Shown here: piece by piece, positions 40,539 through 49,576 of the stretch | How positions within the stretch are numbered: the first letter of the stretch is position 1 | Layout of the letters: each line of letters opens with the position of its first letter | Source: an uncultured Collinsella sp. | GTDB lineage: Bacteria > Actinomycetota > Coriobacteriia > Coriobacteriales > Coriobacteriaceae | Reading direction: 5' to 3' | DNA: 64,000 nt | Assembly: GCA_902470365.1 (NCBI GenBank) | Contig: CABRFZ010000001.1 | Span: 91,399-155,398, forward strand | The notes under the pieces: generated by a model | Database searches by the model: none | What the model was told of the DNA's origin: nothing | Seen by the model: the letters and a program-made list of their open reading frames with translations, nothing else | Made by a program: the position numbers and the translations under genes

Positions 40539-41461
40539 TGGGTACCGTGAACATGGCCGTCGATTTCGGCGGCGTCAAGATGCAGAACCCCATCAACACC
40601 GCAGCCGGTACCTTTGGCTACGGTTGGCAGTTCCAGAACTTCTTCGATGTCTCCCAGCTGGGTGCCATCACCACCAAGGGCTGCGCTGCCGAGCCCTGGC
40701 CCGGCAATCCCGCACCTCGCATGGCCGAGATCCCCGGCGGCATGATCAATTCCGTGGGCCTGCAGAACCCCGGCGTGGCCGCTTTCGCCCGCGAGTCCGG
40801 TCCGTGGCTCGAGCAGCTCTCCAAGGACGGTTGCCAGGTCATCTGCCAGGTTGCCGGTCATTCCGTGGACGAGTTTGTCCGTGCGCTCGAGATGTATGTC
40901 GAGCTGTGCCCCTGGGCTGCCGGCTACGAGATCAACGTGAGCTGCCCCAACATTGCCGCCGGCGGTGCCGCCATGGGCTCCACGCCCGAGGGCGCCTCTG
41001 GCGTCATGGCCGCCTGCCGCAAGGTGACCGACAAGCCGCTGTTTGTGAAGATGGCCCCGGTCAACGTCGCCGAGATCGCCAAGGCCCTCGAGGCCGCAGG
41101 CGCCGACGGCCTTTCGGTCATCAACTCCATCCAGGGTATGGCCATCGACGTCCACACCCGCAAGTCGCGTGTGGCCAAGCCCAAGGGCGGCCTTTCGGGC
41201 CCGCTGTGCCACCACATCGCCGTGCGTATGGTCTGGGAAGTCGCTCAGGCTGTCGATATCCCCATCAATGGCGTCGGCGGCGTCATGACCGGTGAGGACG
41301 CGGCCGAGTTTATCCTGGCTGGTGCCACCTGCGTATCGGTCGGTATGGCCAACTTCGTCGATCCGTGCGCTTCGATTAAGATCGCGCGCGAGCTCGAGGC
41401 CTGGGCCGAGTCCCAGGGCGTGAAGGACATCAACGAGCTGGTAGGTGCTTTCGAATGCTAG
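40538..41461 (+). CDS. pyrD: dihydroorotate dehydrogenase B catalytic subunit
   Basis: This FMN enzyme oxidises dihydroorotate to orotate with electrons leaving through PyrK. The 307 residues contain NPINTAAGTFGYG, NSVGLQNPG, INVSCPN with the region of the active-site Cys (class 1B), and ISGVGGV-like INGVGGVMTGEDAAEF. The GTG start overlaps the pyrK stop by one base. Confidence 0.96.
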   Translation: MGTVNMAVDFGGVKMQNPINTAAGTFGYGWQFQNFFDVSQLGAITTKGCAAEPWPGNPAPRMAEIPGGMINSVGLQNPGVAAFARESGPWLEQLSKDGCQVICQVAGHSVDEFVRALEMYVELCPWAAGYEINVSCPNIAAGGAAMGSTPEGASGVMAACRKVTDKPLFVKMAPVNVAEIAKALEAAGADGLSVINSIQGMAIDVHTRKSRVAKPKGGLSGPLCHHIAVRMVWEVAQAVDIPINGVGGVMTGEDAAEFILAGATCVSVGMANFVDPCASIKIARELEAWAESQGVKDINELVGAFEC

Positions 41462-42171
41462 AGACCGATGCCCGCGACCGCGTTATCGTCGCCCTCGACT
41501 GTGACCGTGAGCGTGCGCTTGAGCTCGCCCATGAGCTTTCGGGCCATGCCGCCTGGCTTAAATTGGGCATGACGCTCTATTACGCCGAGGGTCCCGAGAT
41601 CGTCAAGACCTTTAAGAACCTAGGCTTCAAGGTGTTCCTCGACCTTAAGTTCCATGACATTCCGCATCAGGTGCGCGGTGCCGCTCGCTCGGCCTCGCTT
41701 GCCGGTGCTGACCTGCTTTCGGTTCACGGCTTGGGTTCGGGTGCTATGCTCGCCGCCTGCCGTGAGGGTGCCGAGGAGGCACGCGAGGATCGAGCCAAGC
41801 TCGTCGCCATTACCGTGCTTACGAGCATGAATCAGGATGCGCTGAGCGAGATCGGCGTCGAGTCGCCCGTTGCCGAGGAGGCCGCCCGGCTGGCAAAACT
41901 CGCCCAGGCCAACGGTATCGACGGCATCGTGTGCTCGCCGATGGAGGCTCATGACATGCGTGAGCTGCTGGGCCCCGATGCGCTGATCGTGACCCCGGGC
42001 GTGCGTCCGGTTGGCGCTGCGCTGGGCGATCAGTCCCGCGTGGCCACGCCTTCCCAGGCTATCGAGCGCGGCGCGAGCCATATCGTGGTTGGCCGCCCCA
42101 TTACCGGCGCCGATGATCCGGTTGCCGCGTTTGACGCCATCGTTGCCGAGCTGGTCGAAAACGTCGCATAA
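41455..42171 (+). CDS. pyrF: orotidine 5'-phosphate decarboxylase
   Basis: This is the last step to UMP. The catalytic block FLDLKFHDIPHQVRGAA has the Asp-Lys-x-x-Asp arrangement (DLKFHD), VIVALDCDRERALELA is the first strand, and VTPGVRPVGAALGDQ and ASHIVVGRPIT bind phosphate. The 238 residues are usual. The ATG lies inside the pyrD end (7-base overlap). No pyrE follows; the operon ends at a terminator. Confidence 0.96.
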   Translation: MLETDARDRVIVALDCDRERALELAHELSGHAAWLKLGMTLYYAEGPEIVKTFKNLGFKVFLDLKFHDIPHQVRGAARSASLAGADLLSVHGLGSGAMLAACREGAEEAREDRAKLVAITVLTSMNQDALSEIGVESPVAEEAARLAKLAQANGIDGIVCSPMEAHDMRELLGPDALIVTPGVRPVGAALGDQSRVATPSQAIERGASHIVVGRPITGADDPVAAFDAIVAELVENVA

Positions 42172-42216
42172 AAGATTCCCTTAAGTCACCACTTTTGGGT
42201 CTCATTAGCACAAATT

Positions 42217-42282
42217 AGCCCCTGTGCCTGCGAAAACTTTCCCATCCTTTGTGTGGAATCGCAGGTCAGGGGCTCATCTTTT
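42217..42282 (+). terminator. terminator after pyrF
   Basis: AGCCCCTG plus CCTGCGA pairs with TCGCAGG plus CAGGGGCT around a 25-base loop, followed by CATCTTTT. Confidence 0.7.
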
Positions 42283-42357
42283 AGCGCGATATATTGCACT
42301 TTTTGCGGGTATCGTCTAACCTATGGAGCCGCAATTGGCCATTTTGTACGTTTTACG

Positions 42358-42366
42358 TGCTAAAAT
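42358..42366 (+). promoter_or_regulatory. candidate extended -10 box of mihF
   Basis: TGCTAAAAT lies 45 bases ahead of the mihF ATG; no clear -35 box. Confidence 0.3.
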
Positions 42367-42410
42367 GCCAAATATTGAATCAGATATAACCCAACTATTT
42401 GGAGGTACGA

Positions 42411-42719
42411 ATGGCACTCCCTCAGCTTACCGATGAGCAGCGCAAGCAGGCTCTTGAGAAGGCTGCCGCCGCGCGTCACGCTCGCGCAGAGCTCCGTGAG
42501 CAGATCAAGAAGGGTGAGAAGTCCCTCGAATCCGTGCTCAACTCCGATGACCCCATTGCTTCCCGCATGAAGGTTTCCACCCTCATCGAGTCTCTCCCCG
42601 GTTATGGCAAGGCCAAGGCCGCCAAGATCATGGAGGAGCTCGGCATCTCCGCTACCCGTCGCGTCCAGGGCCTTGGCGTCCGTCAGCGCGAGCAGCTCCT
42701 CGAGCAGCTGACCAAATAA
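42411..42719 (+). CDS. mihF: actinobacterial integration host factor mIHF
   Basis: A 102-residue nucleoid protein that binds and bends DNA in Actinobacteria; it is unrelated to E. coli IHF. The N-terminal helix (LTDEQRKQALEKAAAARHAR) is followed by the helix-two-turn-helix core KVSTLIESLPGYGKAKAAKIM, EELGISATRRVQGLG and RQREQLLEQL. The ATG has GGAGGT four to nine bases upstream. Its place directly before gmk and rpoZ is an actinobacterial hallmark and a main reason for the assignment of the window. Confidence 0.93.
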   Translation: MALPQLTDEQRKQALEKAAAARHARAELREQIKKGEKSLESVLNSDDPIASRMKVSTLIESLPGYGKAKAAKIMEELGISATRRVQGLGVRQREQLLEQLTK

Positions 42720-43289
42720 GTGAGCGCTCAGGATTCAAAGCTCTTTGTGATTTCTGGACCGTCAGGCGCGGGCAAGGGCACGCTCGTCACTCGTGTACGC
42801 GAGCGTCGCTCTAACCTGGGCCTGACGGTTTCGGCTACCACGCGAGCCCCACGCAAAGGCGAGGTCGATGGCGTCAATTACTTTTTCTTGACGCGCGAGG
42901 AGTTCGACCGCCGCGTGGCGAACGGTGAGTTTGTTGAGTGGGCCGAGGTCCACGGTAACTGCTACGGCACGTTGGTGAGCGAGGTCCAGTCCAAGCTCGC
43001 CTCTGGCTCGTCTCTCATCTTGGAGATTGATGTTCAGGGTGCCCTGCAGGTTAAGGAGCGTTTTCCCGAGGCCGTGCTGATCTTTATCAAGCCACCCTCG
43101 CTCGAGGTACTCCGCGAGCGTCTGGTCGGTCGCGGTACCGAGACGCCCGAGACGATTGAGCTGCGTATGGCAAACGCCGCCCATGAGCTTGCCCTTGCCG
43201 ACCGCTACGACGACGTCGTGGTGAATGACGATCTCGACCGCGCGACCGACGAGCTCGTTCGCGTTCTCGATATGCATGAAAGGATCTGA
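42720..43289 (+). CDS. gmk: guanylate kinase
   Basis: It phosphorylates GMP to GDP. P-loop SGPSGAGKGTLV lies at about residues 12-23. VSATTRAPRKGEVDGVNYFF holds GMP-binding residues, and LEIDVQGALQVKE and LIFIKPPS are typical. The 189 residues are full length. The GTG start directly follows the mihF stop. Confidence 0.97.
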   Translation: MSAQDSKLFVISGPSGAGKGTLVTRVRERRSNLGLTVSATTRAPRKGEVDGVNYFFLTREEFDRRVANGEFVEWAEVHGNCYGTLVSEVQSKLASGSSLILEIDVQGALQVKERFPEAVLIFIKPPSLEVLRERLVGRGTETPETIELRMANAAHELALADRYDDVVVNDDLDRATDELVRVLDMHERI

Positions 43290-43294
43290 GGTCC

Positions 43295-43576
43295 GTGTCC
43301 GTTGTAAAGCCTTGCATTGACGATCTTCTGGAGAAGACCGATCACAACCGCTTCCTGCTCGCTTCGCTTGCCTCCAAGCGTGCCTGCGACATCAATAGCA
43401 TGCTGCGTGGCCAGCATAACCGCGTGCTTGCCGTTCAGGATGTCGACGACATCACCATCGCGCTCTCCGGCGCCGATACCATCTCGATGGCTATGGATGA
43501 GATCGTCGACGGCGATATCTCCTACGACGAGGCCCGTTACGAGAAGGCGCTCGGCCATAAGGTTGCTGAAGCCTAA
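43295..43576 (+). CDS. rpoZ: RNA polymerase omega subunit
   Basis: A 93-residue omega subunit, which helps assemble RNA polymerase. It begins VKPCIDDLLEKTDHNRFLLA and has ASKRACDINSMLRG, corresponding to the conserved R-x-I motif region. A C-terminal acidic segment follows. GTG start after gmk; thiI begins with no gap. The gmk-rpoZ pair supports the call for this short protein. Confidence 0.92.
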   Translation: MSVVKPCIDDLLEKTDHNRFLLASLASKRACDINSMLRGQHNRVLAVQDVDDITIALSGADTISMAMDEIVDGDISYDEARYEKALGHKVAEA

Positions 43577-44821
43577 ATGGCAGCTCGCGTTTGCCTGGTC
43601 CACTATCACGAGGTTGGACTGAAGGGCAAGAACCGCGCACATTTTGAGCATATCCTCATGGATAACATTAAGGCGGCTTTGGCCGCCTTTTCCGTGAACG
43701 CCGTGTCTCGAATTTCCGGTTATATCCTCGTGACCTTTAACGAGCATCAGGCCGACGAGGCGGCGCGTGTCATCCGCACCGTCCCCGGCGTTGCCCGTGT
43801 GTCCCTGGCTTACCACACCAACCGCGACCCGCAGGAGTACTGCGCCGCCGCCGTCAAGGCGCTGCGCGAGTTTGGCCCCTTCGATTCGTTTAAGGTTCAC
43901 GCCAAGCGCTCCAATACCGACTATGAGCTCACCTCGATTGATATCAATCGCCAGGTGGGCGAGGTGCTGTGCGAGGCCTTCCCCGATAAAAAGGTTCAAA
44001 TGCACGACCCCGATGCGATGGTGCACGTACTGGTGGTACAGGGTAGCGTTTACGTGTACGCGCGCTCCGAGCGCGGCGTGGGCGGTCTGCCGGTGGGTTC
44101 TGCCGGCAAGGTCGTGACGCTTCTGTCGTCGGGCATCGATTCTCCGGTGGCGACCTGGATGCTCGCGCGTCGCGGTGCGGTGTGCGTGCCGGTACATTTC
44201 TCCGGTCGTCCGCAGACTCCCGATACGAGCGAGTATTTGGTGCAGGACATCATCCGTGCGCTTGAGCCGGGTGTCCAGATTGGCCGCCTGTACGTGGTGC
44301 CGTTTGGCGATTGCCAGCGTGAGATTTCCGTCACCTGCCCCAGCAACCTGCGCGTGATCATGTATCGCCGCATCATGTATTCGGTTGCCGAGCGCATTGC
44401 GCATATCGAGGGCGCCAAGGCCATCGTGACCGGTGAGTCGCTCGGTCAGGTCGCCTCCCAGACGCTCGAGAACATCATGGCCGTCAACGAGGCCGTGAAG
44501 ATTCCCGTGTTCCGTCCGCTCATCGGGTCCGACAAGCAGGAGATCATTGCGCGCGCTCAGGAGATCGGCACGTTCGATATATCTACTGAGGCAGCGCCCG
44601 ACTGCTGCACGCTGTTTATGCCGCGTCGTCCCGAGACGCACGCCAAACTCGATGCCGTGCATGAGGCCTGGGAGCTGTTCGACCACGAGGAGATGATCGA
44701 GCGCCTGCTTAAGCAGACCGAGTACATCGACTTCTCCAGCAACACGTATAAGGCCCCTAAGACCTTAAAACGCAAACATTCGGAGCTTGCTCCGCGTGAG
44801 ATTTACCAAGATCACGAGTAA
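43577..44821 (+). CDS. thiI: tRNA 4-thiouridine synthetase ThiI
   Basis: It sulfurates U8 of tRNA. The 414 residues have an N-terminal ferredoxin-like domain, a THUMP domain (about 60-165) and the PP-loop ATPase (SSGIDSPVATWML at about 184-196). The C-terminal rhodanese domain of E. coli ThiI is absent, as in Bacillus, so sulfur probably comes from a dedicated cysteine desulfurase encoded elsewhere. It follows rpoZ directly, where many Actinobacteria have coaBC. Confidence 0.94.
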   Translation: MAARVCLVHYHEVGLKGKNRAHFEHILMDNIKAALAAFSVNAVSRISGYILVTFNEHQADEAARVIRTVPGVARVSLAYHTNRDPQEYCAAAVKALREFGPFDSFKVHAKRSNTDYELTSIDINRQVGEVLCEAFPDKKVQMHDPDAMVHVLVVQGSVYVYARSERGVGGLPVGSAGKVVTLLSSGIDSPVATWMLARRGAVCVPVHFSGRPQTPDTSEYLVQDIIRALEPGVQIGRLYVVPFGDCQREISVTCPSNLRVIMYRRIMYSVAERIAHIEGAKAIVTGESLGQVASQTLENIMAVNEAVKIPVFRPLIGSDKQEIIARAQEIGTFDISTEAAPDCCTLFMPRRPETHAKLDAVHEAWELFDHEEMIERLLKQTEYIDFSSNTYKAPKTLKRKHSELAPREIYQDHE

Positions 44822-44832
44822 TTGCCTGCATA

Positions 44833-44864
44833 GACCGACGATGCGCCTGTATCGTCGGTCTTTT
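44833..44864 (+). terminator. terminator after thiI
   Basis: GACCGACGAT pairs exactly with ATCGTCGGTC around GCGCCTGT, followed by TTTT. Confidence 0.85.
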
Positions 44865-45035
44865 GCTATCTGGGCAAATGATGTCAAGATGTTCATTCGC
44901 TGACGCGTGACTGAATAAATGGACATGTTCGCGCAAGGTTTTGGTCGGTATTTGGTTTGACCGCGAAAACTAGTGTGGACGTGCGGAAGCTGCGACGCTC
45001 GTTTCCTGACACGATGGTGTTGGGAGGTGTTTGCT

Positions 45036-45740
45036 ATGGCGCAGCGCGAGCAACACGAACGGGTTAAACGGATGGACCGCTGGGCGGGCAAGTTGCTCGG
45101 GCATAAAGCGGTGGTGGTGGCGATTCTGGTTGTCATTGCCGCCGCGAGCGGTTTGGCGATGGCAAGTTTTGGTGGCCACTCCAGTAGCGTGTCGTTTGAG
45201 CGTAGTGATGAGGCGAGCGTCTCGGATGTGCACGGGGCCGGGGATGCGTCTTCTGATGATGAGTCTTCGGCCAAGAGTTCCTCTGCTGCGGAGGTGTACG
45301 TCGATGTGGATGGCGCCGTTGTGAGGCCTGGCGTGTATCGGCTCAAAGATGGAGCACGGGTGTCCCAAGCTATCGATGCCGCCGGAGGGCTTACGGCCGA
45401 GGCGGATGTGACAGGGCTTAATCGGGCATCCAAGGTCGCAGACGGACAAAAAATATACGTACCAAAGGTGGGGGAGCAGCAGACGGTTTCCGCGGACGGT
45501 GGAGCCGATGGCGGAGCTGTCTTGGCTTCGGGCGCGAATGATGTGGCAGGGCTCGTCAACATCAATACGGCGAGCGCGGCGGAACTGCAGACGCTCTCGG
45601 GCATTGGGCCTTCTATGGCTCAGTCGATTATCGACGAGCGGACAAAGAACGGTGCTTTTGCCTCAGTCGATGACCTGATGCGCGTATCGGGAATCGGTGA
45701 GAAAAAGCTTGCCAAAATCAAAGATTGTATCTGCGTATGA
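45036..45740 (+). CDS. comEA: ComEA-like DNA-binding competence protein
   Basis: This membrane-anchored receptor pulls double-stranded DNA to the uptake channel. A membrane segment (VVVAILVVIAAASGLAMASF, about 26-45) is followed by an Asp/Ser-rich linker and an SLBB-like domain (VYVDVDGAVVRPGVYRLKDG). The C terminus has two helix-hairpin-helix motifs (VNINTASAAELQTLSGIGPS and VDDLMRVSGIGEKKLAKIKD). The ATG at 45036 has GGGAGGTG upstream. The stop overlaps the comEC ATG. Confidence 0.93.
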   Translation: MAQREQHERVKRMDRWAGKLLGHKAVVVAILVVIAAASGLAMASFGGHSSSVSFERSDEASVSDVHGAGDASSDDESSAKSSSAAEVYVDVDGAVVRPGVYRLKDGARVSQAIDAAGGLTAEADVTGLNRASKVADGQKIYVPKVGEQQTVSADGGADGGAVLASGANDVAGLVNINTASAAELQTLSGIGPSMAQSIIDERTKNGAFASVDDLMRVSGIGEKKLAKIKDCICV

Positions 45741-48043
45741 GCACGCCCAAGCGCGAGCATGTGATGCCACCTCGGCCATTGATGCCGTGGACGATGGCAC
45801 TTTGTGCCGGCTTGTGTGTGAGCTGTAGCTTGGTACTTAACCTGGTGGCCGATTTGCTACTGGGAGAGTGGGCAGCGCCTGTCATGTTGCTTATGGCCAT
45901 TCCCGTTGCGGCTGCGGCTTGCATCGTATTGGCTCGGTCCTGTATGCGCCTTGTGCGGTGGAGACGATGGCTCTATGCCGCGGCCCTTGGCCTCGTGGCG
46001 GGGGCGGTCGTGTCCGCGGGCTGGGCGATCGGGGCGGTACGTGCTTCGAGGGCACTGGATAATCGGGCCGCGAGCAGTCTCGAGTTTGTTGTGCACGGCG
46101 ACCCGTCCATCAATGACGGTGCGTACTCCTATACCTGCGATGCGTATGCGGGCGAAAAGCGTTTGGGTCAGGTGCGGCTGTCGTGTGATCGCGAGCTCGG
46201 CGTCGGTTCGCATGTACGTGCTATCGGTCGAATTTCGCGCTTTGAGAACGACGCGTACGGGCGCTCGCGCGTGCTTCGAGGCGAGGTACGCAAGGTTAAA
46301 GCCGTTCGGATTGTGTCGGTCGATGAGGGCTCTCCGGGGTCGCTGCTTCGGCTGCGAAATGGTTTGCTTGCGTCCATCGCGCCTGCGACCGACCCGGCGC
46401 GTTCGCTCATTGCCGGTGTCGTCTGCGGTCGTTCGGCCGAGCTGCGCGCCCAGCCGGCGGGCGACTGGTTTTCGGTAACGGGCACCGCGCATCTCATCGC
46501 TGTCTCGGGCAGCCATCTTGCCATCGTGGGGTTTGTGATTGAGAGCGCCCTGCAAAAGACGCGCCTCTCTCGTGGGCTTCAGCGGGGGCTGTTGGTGCTG
46601 GCCCTTGCTGCCTATGCCGTCTTTACGGGCGCTTCGCCTTCGGCCGTGCGCGCGTGCTGTATGGTGGCGGCGACGCTTGTCGCCAACGGCGCCGGACGTC
46701 GTCGGCATGGCCTCTCGGCTCTGTTTGTGACCATGGCAATCTTTGTGTTGCTGCGTCCGACGGTATTGTTTGAGATGGGTTTTCAGCTTTCGTGCGCCAG
46801 CGTATTTGCCATCCTTTGTTTTTGCCCCTACGCCACCTACGCCTTGGTTGAGCTGGGCGTGCCCTCGGGGGTTGCCAGTATTTTGTCCGTCACACTGTGC
46901 TCGCAGCTGGCGACTCTTCCCGTTACCATTCCTACATTTGGGACGTTTTCGCTCATTGCCCCGCTCGCAAACGCCGTGATCGGTCCGGTGATAAGCGTGC
47001 TGCTCGCATCGTCGGTCGTGCTGGTGCCCTGCTCGCTTGTGCCGCTGTTGAGTCGCGTGGCTCTCGTGGTGCCCATGATTGTCGCTCGTTGCGCGCTGTT
47101 CTTTGAGCAGCTTTTTGCTGCTGTTCCGGGCGCATCCGTTACTGTGCCGCCCGATACGGTCTGGGTATACGTGGTGCCGTTCGCGCTGGCGGTCCTCTTG
47201 GTCTGGTGGCCACGTCCCCGCGCACGCCCCATGGCGGCGGGGCTTGCATGCCTGGTGCTCTTGGCTGCGATTCCGTACGTCTACTGGGATCGATTCGCGT
47301 CGCCTTCGGTGACGGTGCTCGATGTGGGGCAGGCCGATGCGATCCTTATCCGCCAGGGTGGCGCCGTGGCGCTCGTGGACTGTGGGCTCGATGAGCGCGT
47401 GGTGTCGGCGTTGGTTCGCAATAACGTGCACCATATCGACGCCGTCTTTGTGACGCATTGGGATGAGGATCACTGGGGTGGTCTGCCTGCCGTGCTCGAA
47501 CAGTTTTCGGTCGGAACGATTGCCGTGGCGGCGGATGCGCTGGAGGATGCTCCTGCCGAGGTATTGAGCCGACCTGGCGTGGAGTATCGGCAGGTGCGCC
47601 GTGGGGATACGGTCGACATCGGCTCATTTTGCGCCCGCGTGATGTGGCCATTCGAGTCCGTGGATGGCGAGGGCAATGAAGACTCGCTTGTCTTGCTGCT
47701 CAGTTATGTCCAAGGAGGCCAGAGTCTCCGCATGCTACTCGCCGGCGATGCCGAGCTCGATCAGGAACGCGAGTTTGTACAGGAGGTGGGGGATATCGAT
47801 GTGCTCAAGCTGGGACATCACGGCTCAAAGGTTTCTGTCGACCTAGACCTGCTGGAAACGCTTAAGCCTGAGCTCTCTATCGCGAGTGCGGGCGAGGGCA
47901 ACCGCTACGGCCATCCATCCGATGCCTGCATCGATGCGGTTCGCGATGCGGGCGGCGCATTCGCTTGCACCATCGAGCAAGGAGACATTACCGTCTCGCC
48001 GACCGCGAAGGGCTTTGCGATGCGATGCCAGCGGCCGTGGTGA
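45737..48043 (+). CDS. comEC: ComEC/Rec2 DNA uptake channel
   Basis: This is the inner-membrane channel for single-stranded DNA in transformation. The 768 residues comprise two N-terminal membrane segments, an OB-like domain, the competence domain with about seven more segments (from TGTAHLIAVSGSHLAIVGFV), and a C-terminal metallo-beta-lactamase domain (VTVLDVGQADAILIRQGG; THWDEDHWGG at about 573; LKLGHHGSKVSVD). All three parts are intact. The ATG overlaps the comEA stop (ATGA). Confidence 0.95.
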   Translation: MSTPKREHVMPPRPLMPWTMALCAGLCVSCSLVLNLVADLLLGEWAAPVMLLMAIPVAAAACIVLARSCMRLVRWRRWLYAAALGLVAGAVVSAGWAIGAVRASRALDNRAASSLEFVVHGDPSINDGAYSYTCDAYAGEKRLGQVRLSCDRELGVGSHVRAIGRISRFENDAYGRSRVLRGEVRKVKAVRIVSVDEGSPGSLLRLRNGLLASIAPATDPARSLIAGVVCGRSAELRAQPAGDWFSVTGTAHLIAVSGSHLAIVGFVIESALQKTRLSRGLQRGLLVLALAAYAVFTGASPSAVRACCMVAATLVANGAGRRRHGLSALFVTMAIFVLLRPTVLFEMGFQLSCASVFAILCFCPYATYALVELGVPSGVASILSVTLCSQLATLPVTIPTFGTFSLIAPLANAVIGPVISVLLASSVVLVPCSLVPLLSRVALVVPMIVARCALFFEQLFAAVPGASVTVPPDTVWVYVVPFALAVLLVWWPRPRARPMAAGLACLVLLAAIPYVYWDRFASPSVTVLDVGQADAILIRQGGAVALVDCGLDERVVSALVRNNVHHIDAVFVTHWDEDHWGGLPAVLEQFSVGTIAVAADALEDAPAEVLSRPGVEYRQVRRGDTVDIGSFCARVMWPFESVDGEGNEDSLVLLLSYVQGGQSLRMLLAGDAELDQEREFVQEVGDIDVLKLGHHGSKVSVDLDLLETLKPELSIASAGEGNRYGHPSDACIDAVRDAGGAFACTIEQGDITVSPTAKGFAMRCQRPW

Positions 48044-48118
48044 CATCGTTGGCGCGCGGTGGGACCCTGGGCTAAAATGGCACGGTACGAATTCGAGAGT
48101 CCGCGAGAGGGGAGCGTA

Positions 48119-49081
48119 ATGTCCGAAACCGGTCTGCTGCCGGCATATCTGATCGTCGGTACCGATGGGGTCAAGCGCGACCACGCCGTCTCGCGTATGA
48201 AAGCTCGCTTGGAAAAGTCGGGTATGGTTGAGTTCAACCTCGATGAACGCGATATGACGAAAGATCCCGATATCGAGTCGATCATCGGCTCACTCAATAC
48301 CTTTCCCATGGGTAGCGAGTTTCGCCTGGTGATCCTCGACGGCTGCTCCAAGCTTGCCAAGGCGGTCTCGGAACCGCTCGTGGAGTACCTCGCAAGTCCC
48401 AGCCCGACGACGGTCTGTCTCGTTATCGCCGACTCACTTGCCAAGAATACGCGCCTGTATAAGGCAATCGCCAAGATCGACAAGAAGGCTATCGTCGATT
48501 GCTCGGGTACCAAGCGCTGGGGACTGCCGCTCCGCGTTCAGCAGATGGCGACGCAGCACGGTAAGTCCATCTCGACGGCTGCTGCCGAGGAGCTCGTCTC
48601 GCGTTCGGGCGAAAACACGCGCATGCTCGATAACGACCTGGCAAAGCTCGCCCAGATGGTCGAGGCGCCCCAGATTGAGCTTGCCGACGTTGAGCGTTGG
48701 ATCGTGCGTACGGCCGAGGTTCAGCCCTGGGACTTCCTCAACGCCGTCTCGGCTCGCGATATGCGGCGTTCGCTCGAACTCTTTAAGCTTCTGCCCTCCA
48801 AGAGCTACGTATGGACCTACACGCTGCTATGCGGTCGCATCCGTGAGCTGATCGTCGCCAAGGCGCTCGATGGGCGTGGGCAGGGGCGTGAGCTCGCCGC
48901 GACGCTCAAGCTTCAGGCCTGGCAGGTCAAGAATCACCTTACCTGGGCGCGCCGTTTTTCGATGACCGAGCTCGTTGCCGCGCTCGAGGGCGCCGTCGAT
49001 GTGGAGCTCGCGCTCAAGGGCTCGGCCGATTCGGAGACCGCGCTTTTGCTCTGGATTACGAACATCTTGAGAAAATCGTGA
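48119..49081 (+). CDS. holA: DNA polymerase III delta subunit
   Basis: Delta opens the beta clamp during loading. The 320 residues show the AAA-like fold without a P-loop: YLIVGTDGVKRDHAVSRM at the start, VEFNLDERDM, FRLVILDGCSKLAKAVSE, and the helical C-terminal collar (ALLLWITNILRKS at the end). The ATG at 48119 has GAGGGGAG upstream; a start at 48059 would add 20 non-conserved residues. The order comEC-holA-rpsT is standard. Confidence 0.9.
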   Translation: MSETGLLPAYLIVGTDGVKRDHAVSRMKARLEKSGMVEFNLDERDMTKDPDIESIIGSLNTFPMGSEFRLVILDGCSKLAKAVSEPLVEYLASPSPTTVCLVIADSLAKNTRLYKAIAKIDKKAIVDCSGTKRWGLPLRVQQMATQHGKSISTAAAEELVSRSGENTRMLDNDLAKLAQMVEAPQIELADVERWIVRTAEVQPWDFLNAVSARDMRRSLELFKLLPSKSYVWTYTLLCGRIRELIVAKALDGRGQGRELAATLKLQAWQVKNHLTWARRFSMTELVAALEGAVDVELALKGSADSETALLLWITNILRKS

Positions 49082-49130
49082 TGATACCTGCCTATTTGAC
49101 AAATTCGTTCTATCCCTTTGAGGGGGAGCG

Positions 49131-49139
49131 TGCTATAGT
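49131..49139 (+). promoter_or_regulatory. candidate extended -10 box of rpsT
   Basis: TGCTATAGT lies 76 bases ahead of the rpsT start. TTGACA at 49096 is too far (32 bases) to serve as its -35. Confidence 0.35.
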
Positions 49140-49214
49140 AGGCGCTTGCATGACCTCACCGTGTCTCAGAGGTGTCATACATTTTTTGCAAGGAACTCGA
49201 AAGGAACTCCAGAA

Positions 49215-49481
49215 GTGGCAAACATCAAGTCTCAGAAGAAGCGTATCCGCACCAATGAGGCAGCTCGCATGCGTAACAAGGCTGTCAAGTCCGAGCTCAA
49301 GACGCTGACCAAGCACGTCCAGTCCGCCGTTGCCGAGGGCGACGCCGAGAAGGCCCAGGCTGCCCTCAAGACCGTCACCAAGCGTCTCGACATGGCTGCC
49401 GCTAAGCATGTCATCCACAAGAACCAGGCTTCCAACCGCAAGTCCGGTCTTGCCAAGCTCGTGAACAGCATCAACGCTTAA
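49215..49481 (+). CDS. rpsT: 30S ribosomal protein S20
   Basis: An 88-residue basic helical protein: [20 protein letters not shown] at the start and [20 protein letters not shown] near the end are S20 hallmarks. The start is GTG with AAGGAAC upstream. It lies between holA and lepA in the common order. A non-ATG start is usual for rpsT in other bacteria (UUG in E. coli) and limits its expression; the same effect here is inferred. Confidence 0.95.
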   Translation: MANIKSQKKRIRTNEAARMRNKAVKSELKTLTKHVQSAVAEGDAEKAQAALKTVTKRLDMAAAKHVIHKNQASNRKSGLAKLVNSINA

Positions 49482-49516
49482 GTTGTAAATTTCACACCAC
49501 ACAGATTACGCGCATA

Positions 49517-49551
49517 AATGGAGCCTGTTTTATGGAACAGGCTCCATTTTT
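49517..49551 (+). terminator. terminator between rpsT and lepA
   Basis: AATGGAGCCTGTT pairs exactly with AACAGGCTCCATT, followed by TTTTT. It ends only 25 bases before the lepA ATG, so any separate lepA promoter must overlap this region. Confidence 0.85.
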
Positions 49552-49576
49552 GTACCGCTCGGGTAAGATAGTCCGC

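Noticed and set aside
49096..49101. TTGACA as the -35 box of rpsT
   Set aside because: It is 32 bases from the TATAGT box, far beyond the workable spacing, and no second -10 box was found at 16-18 bases.
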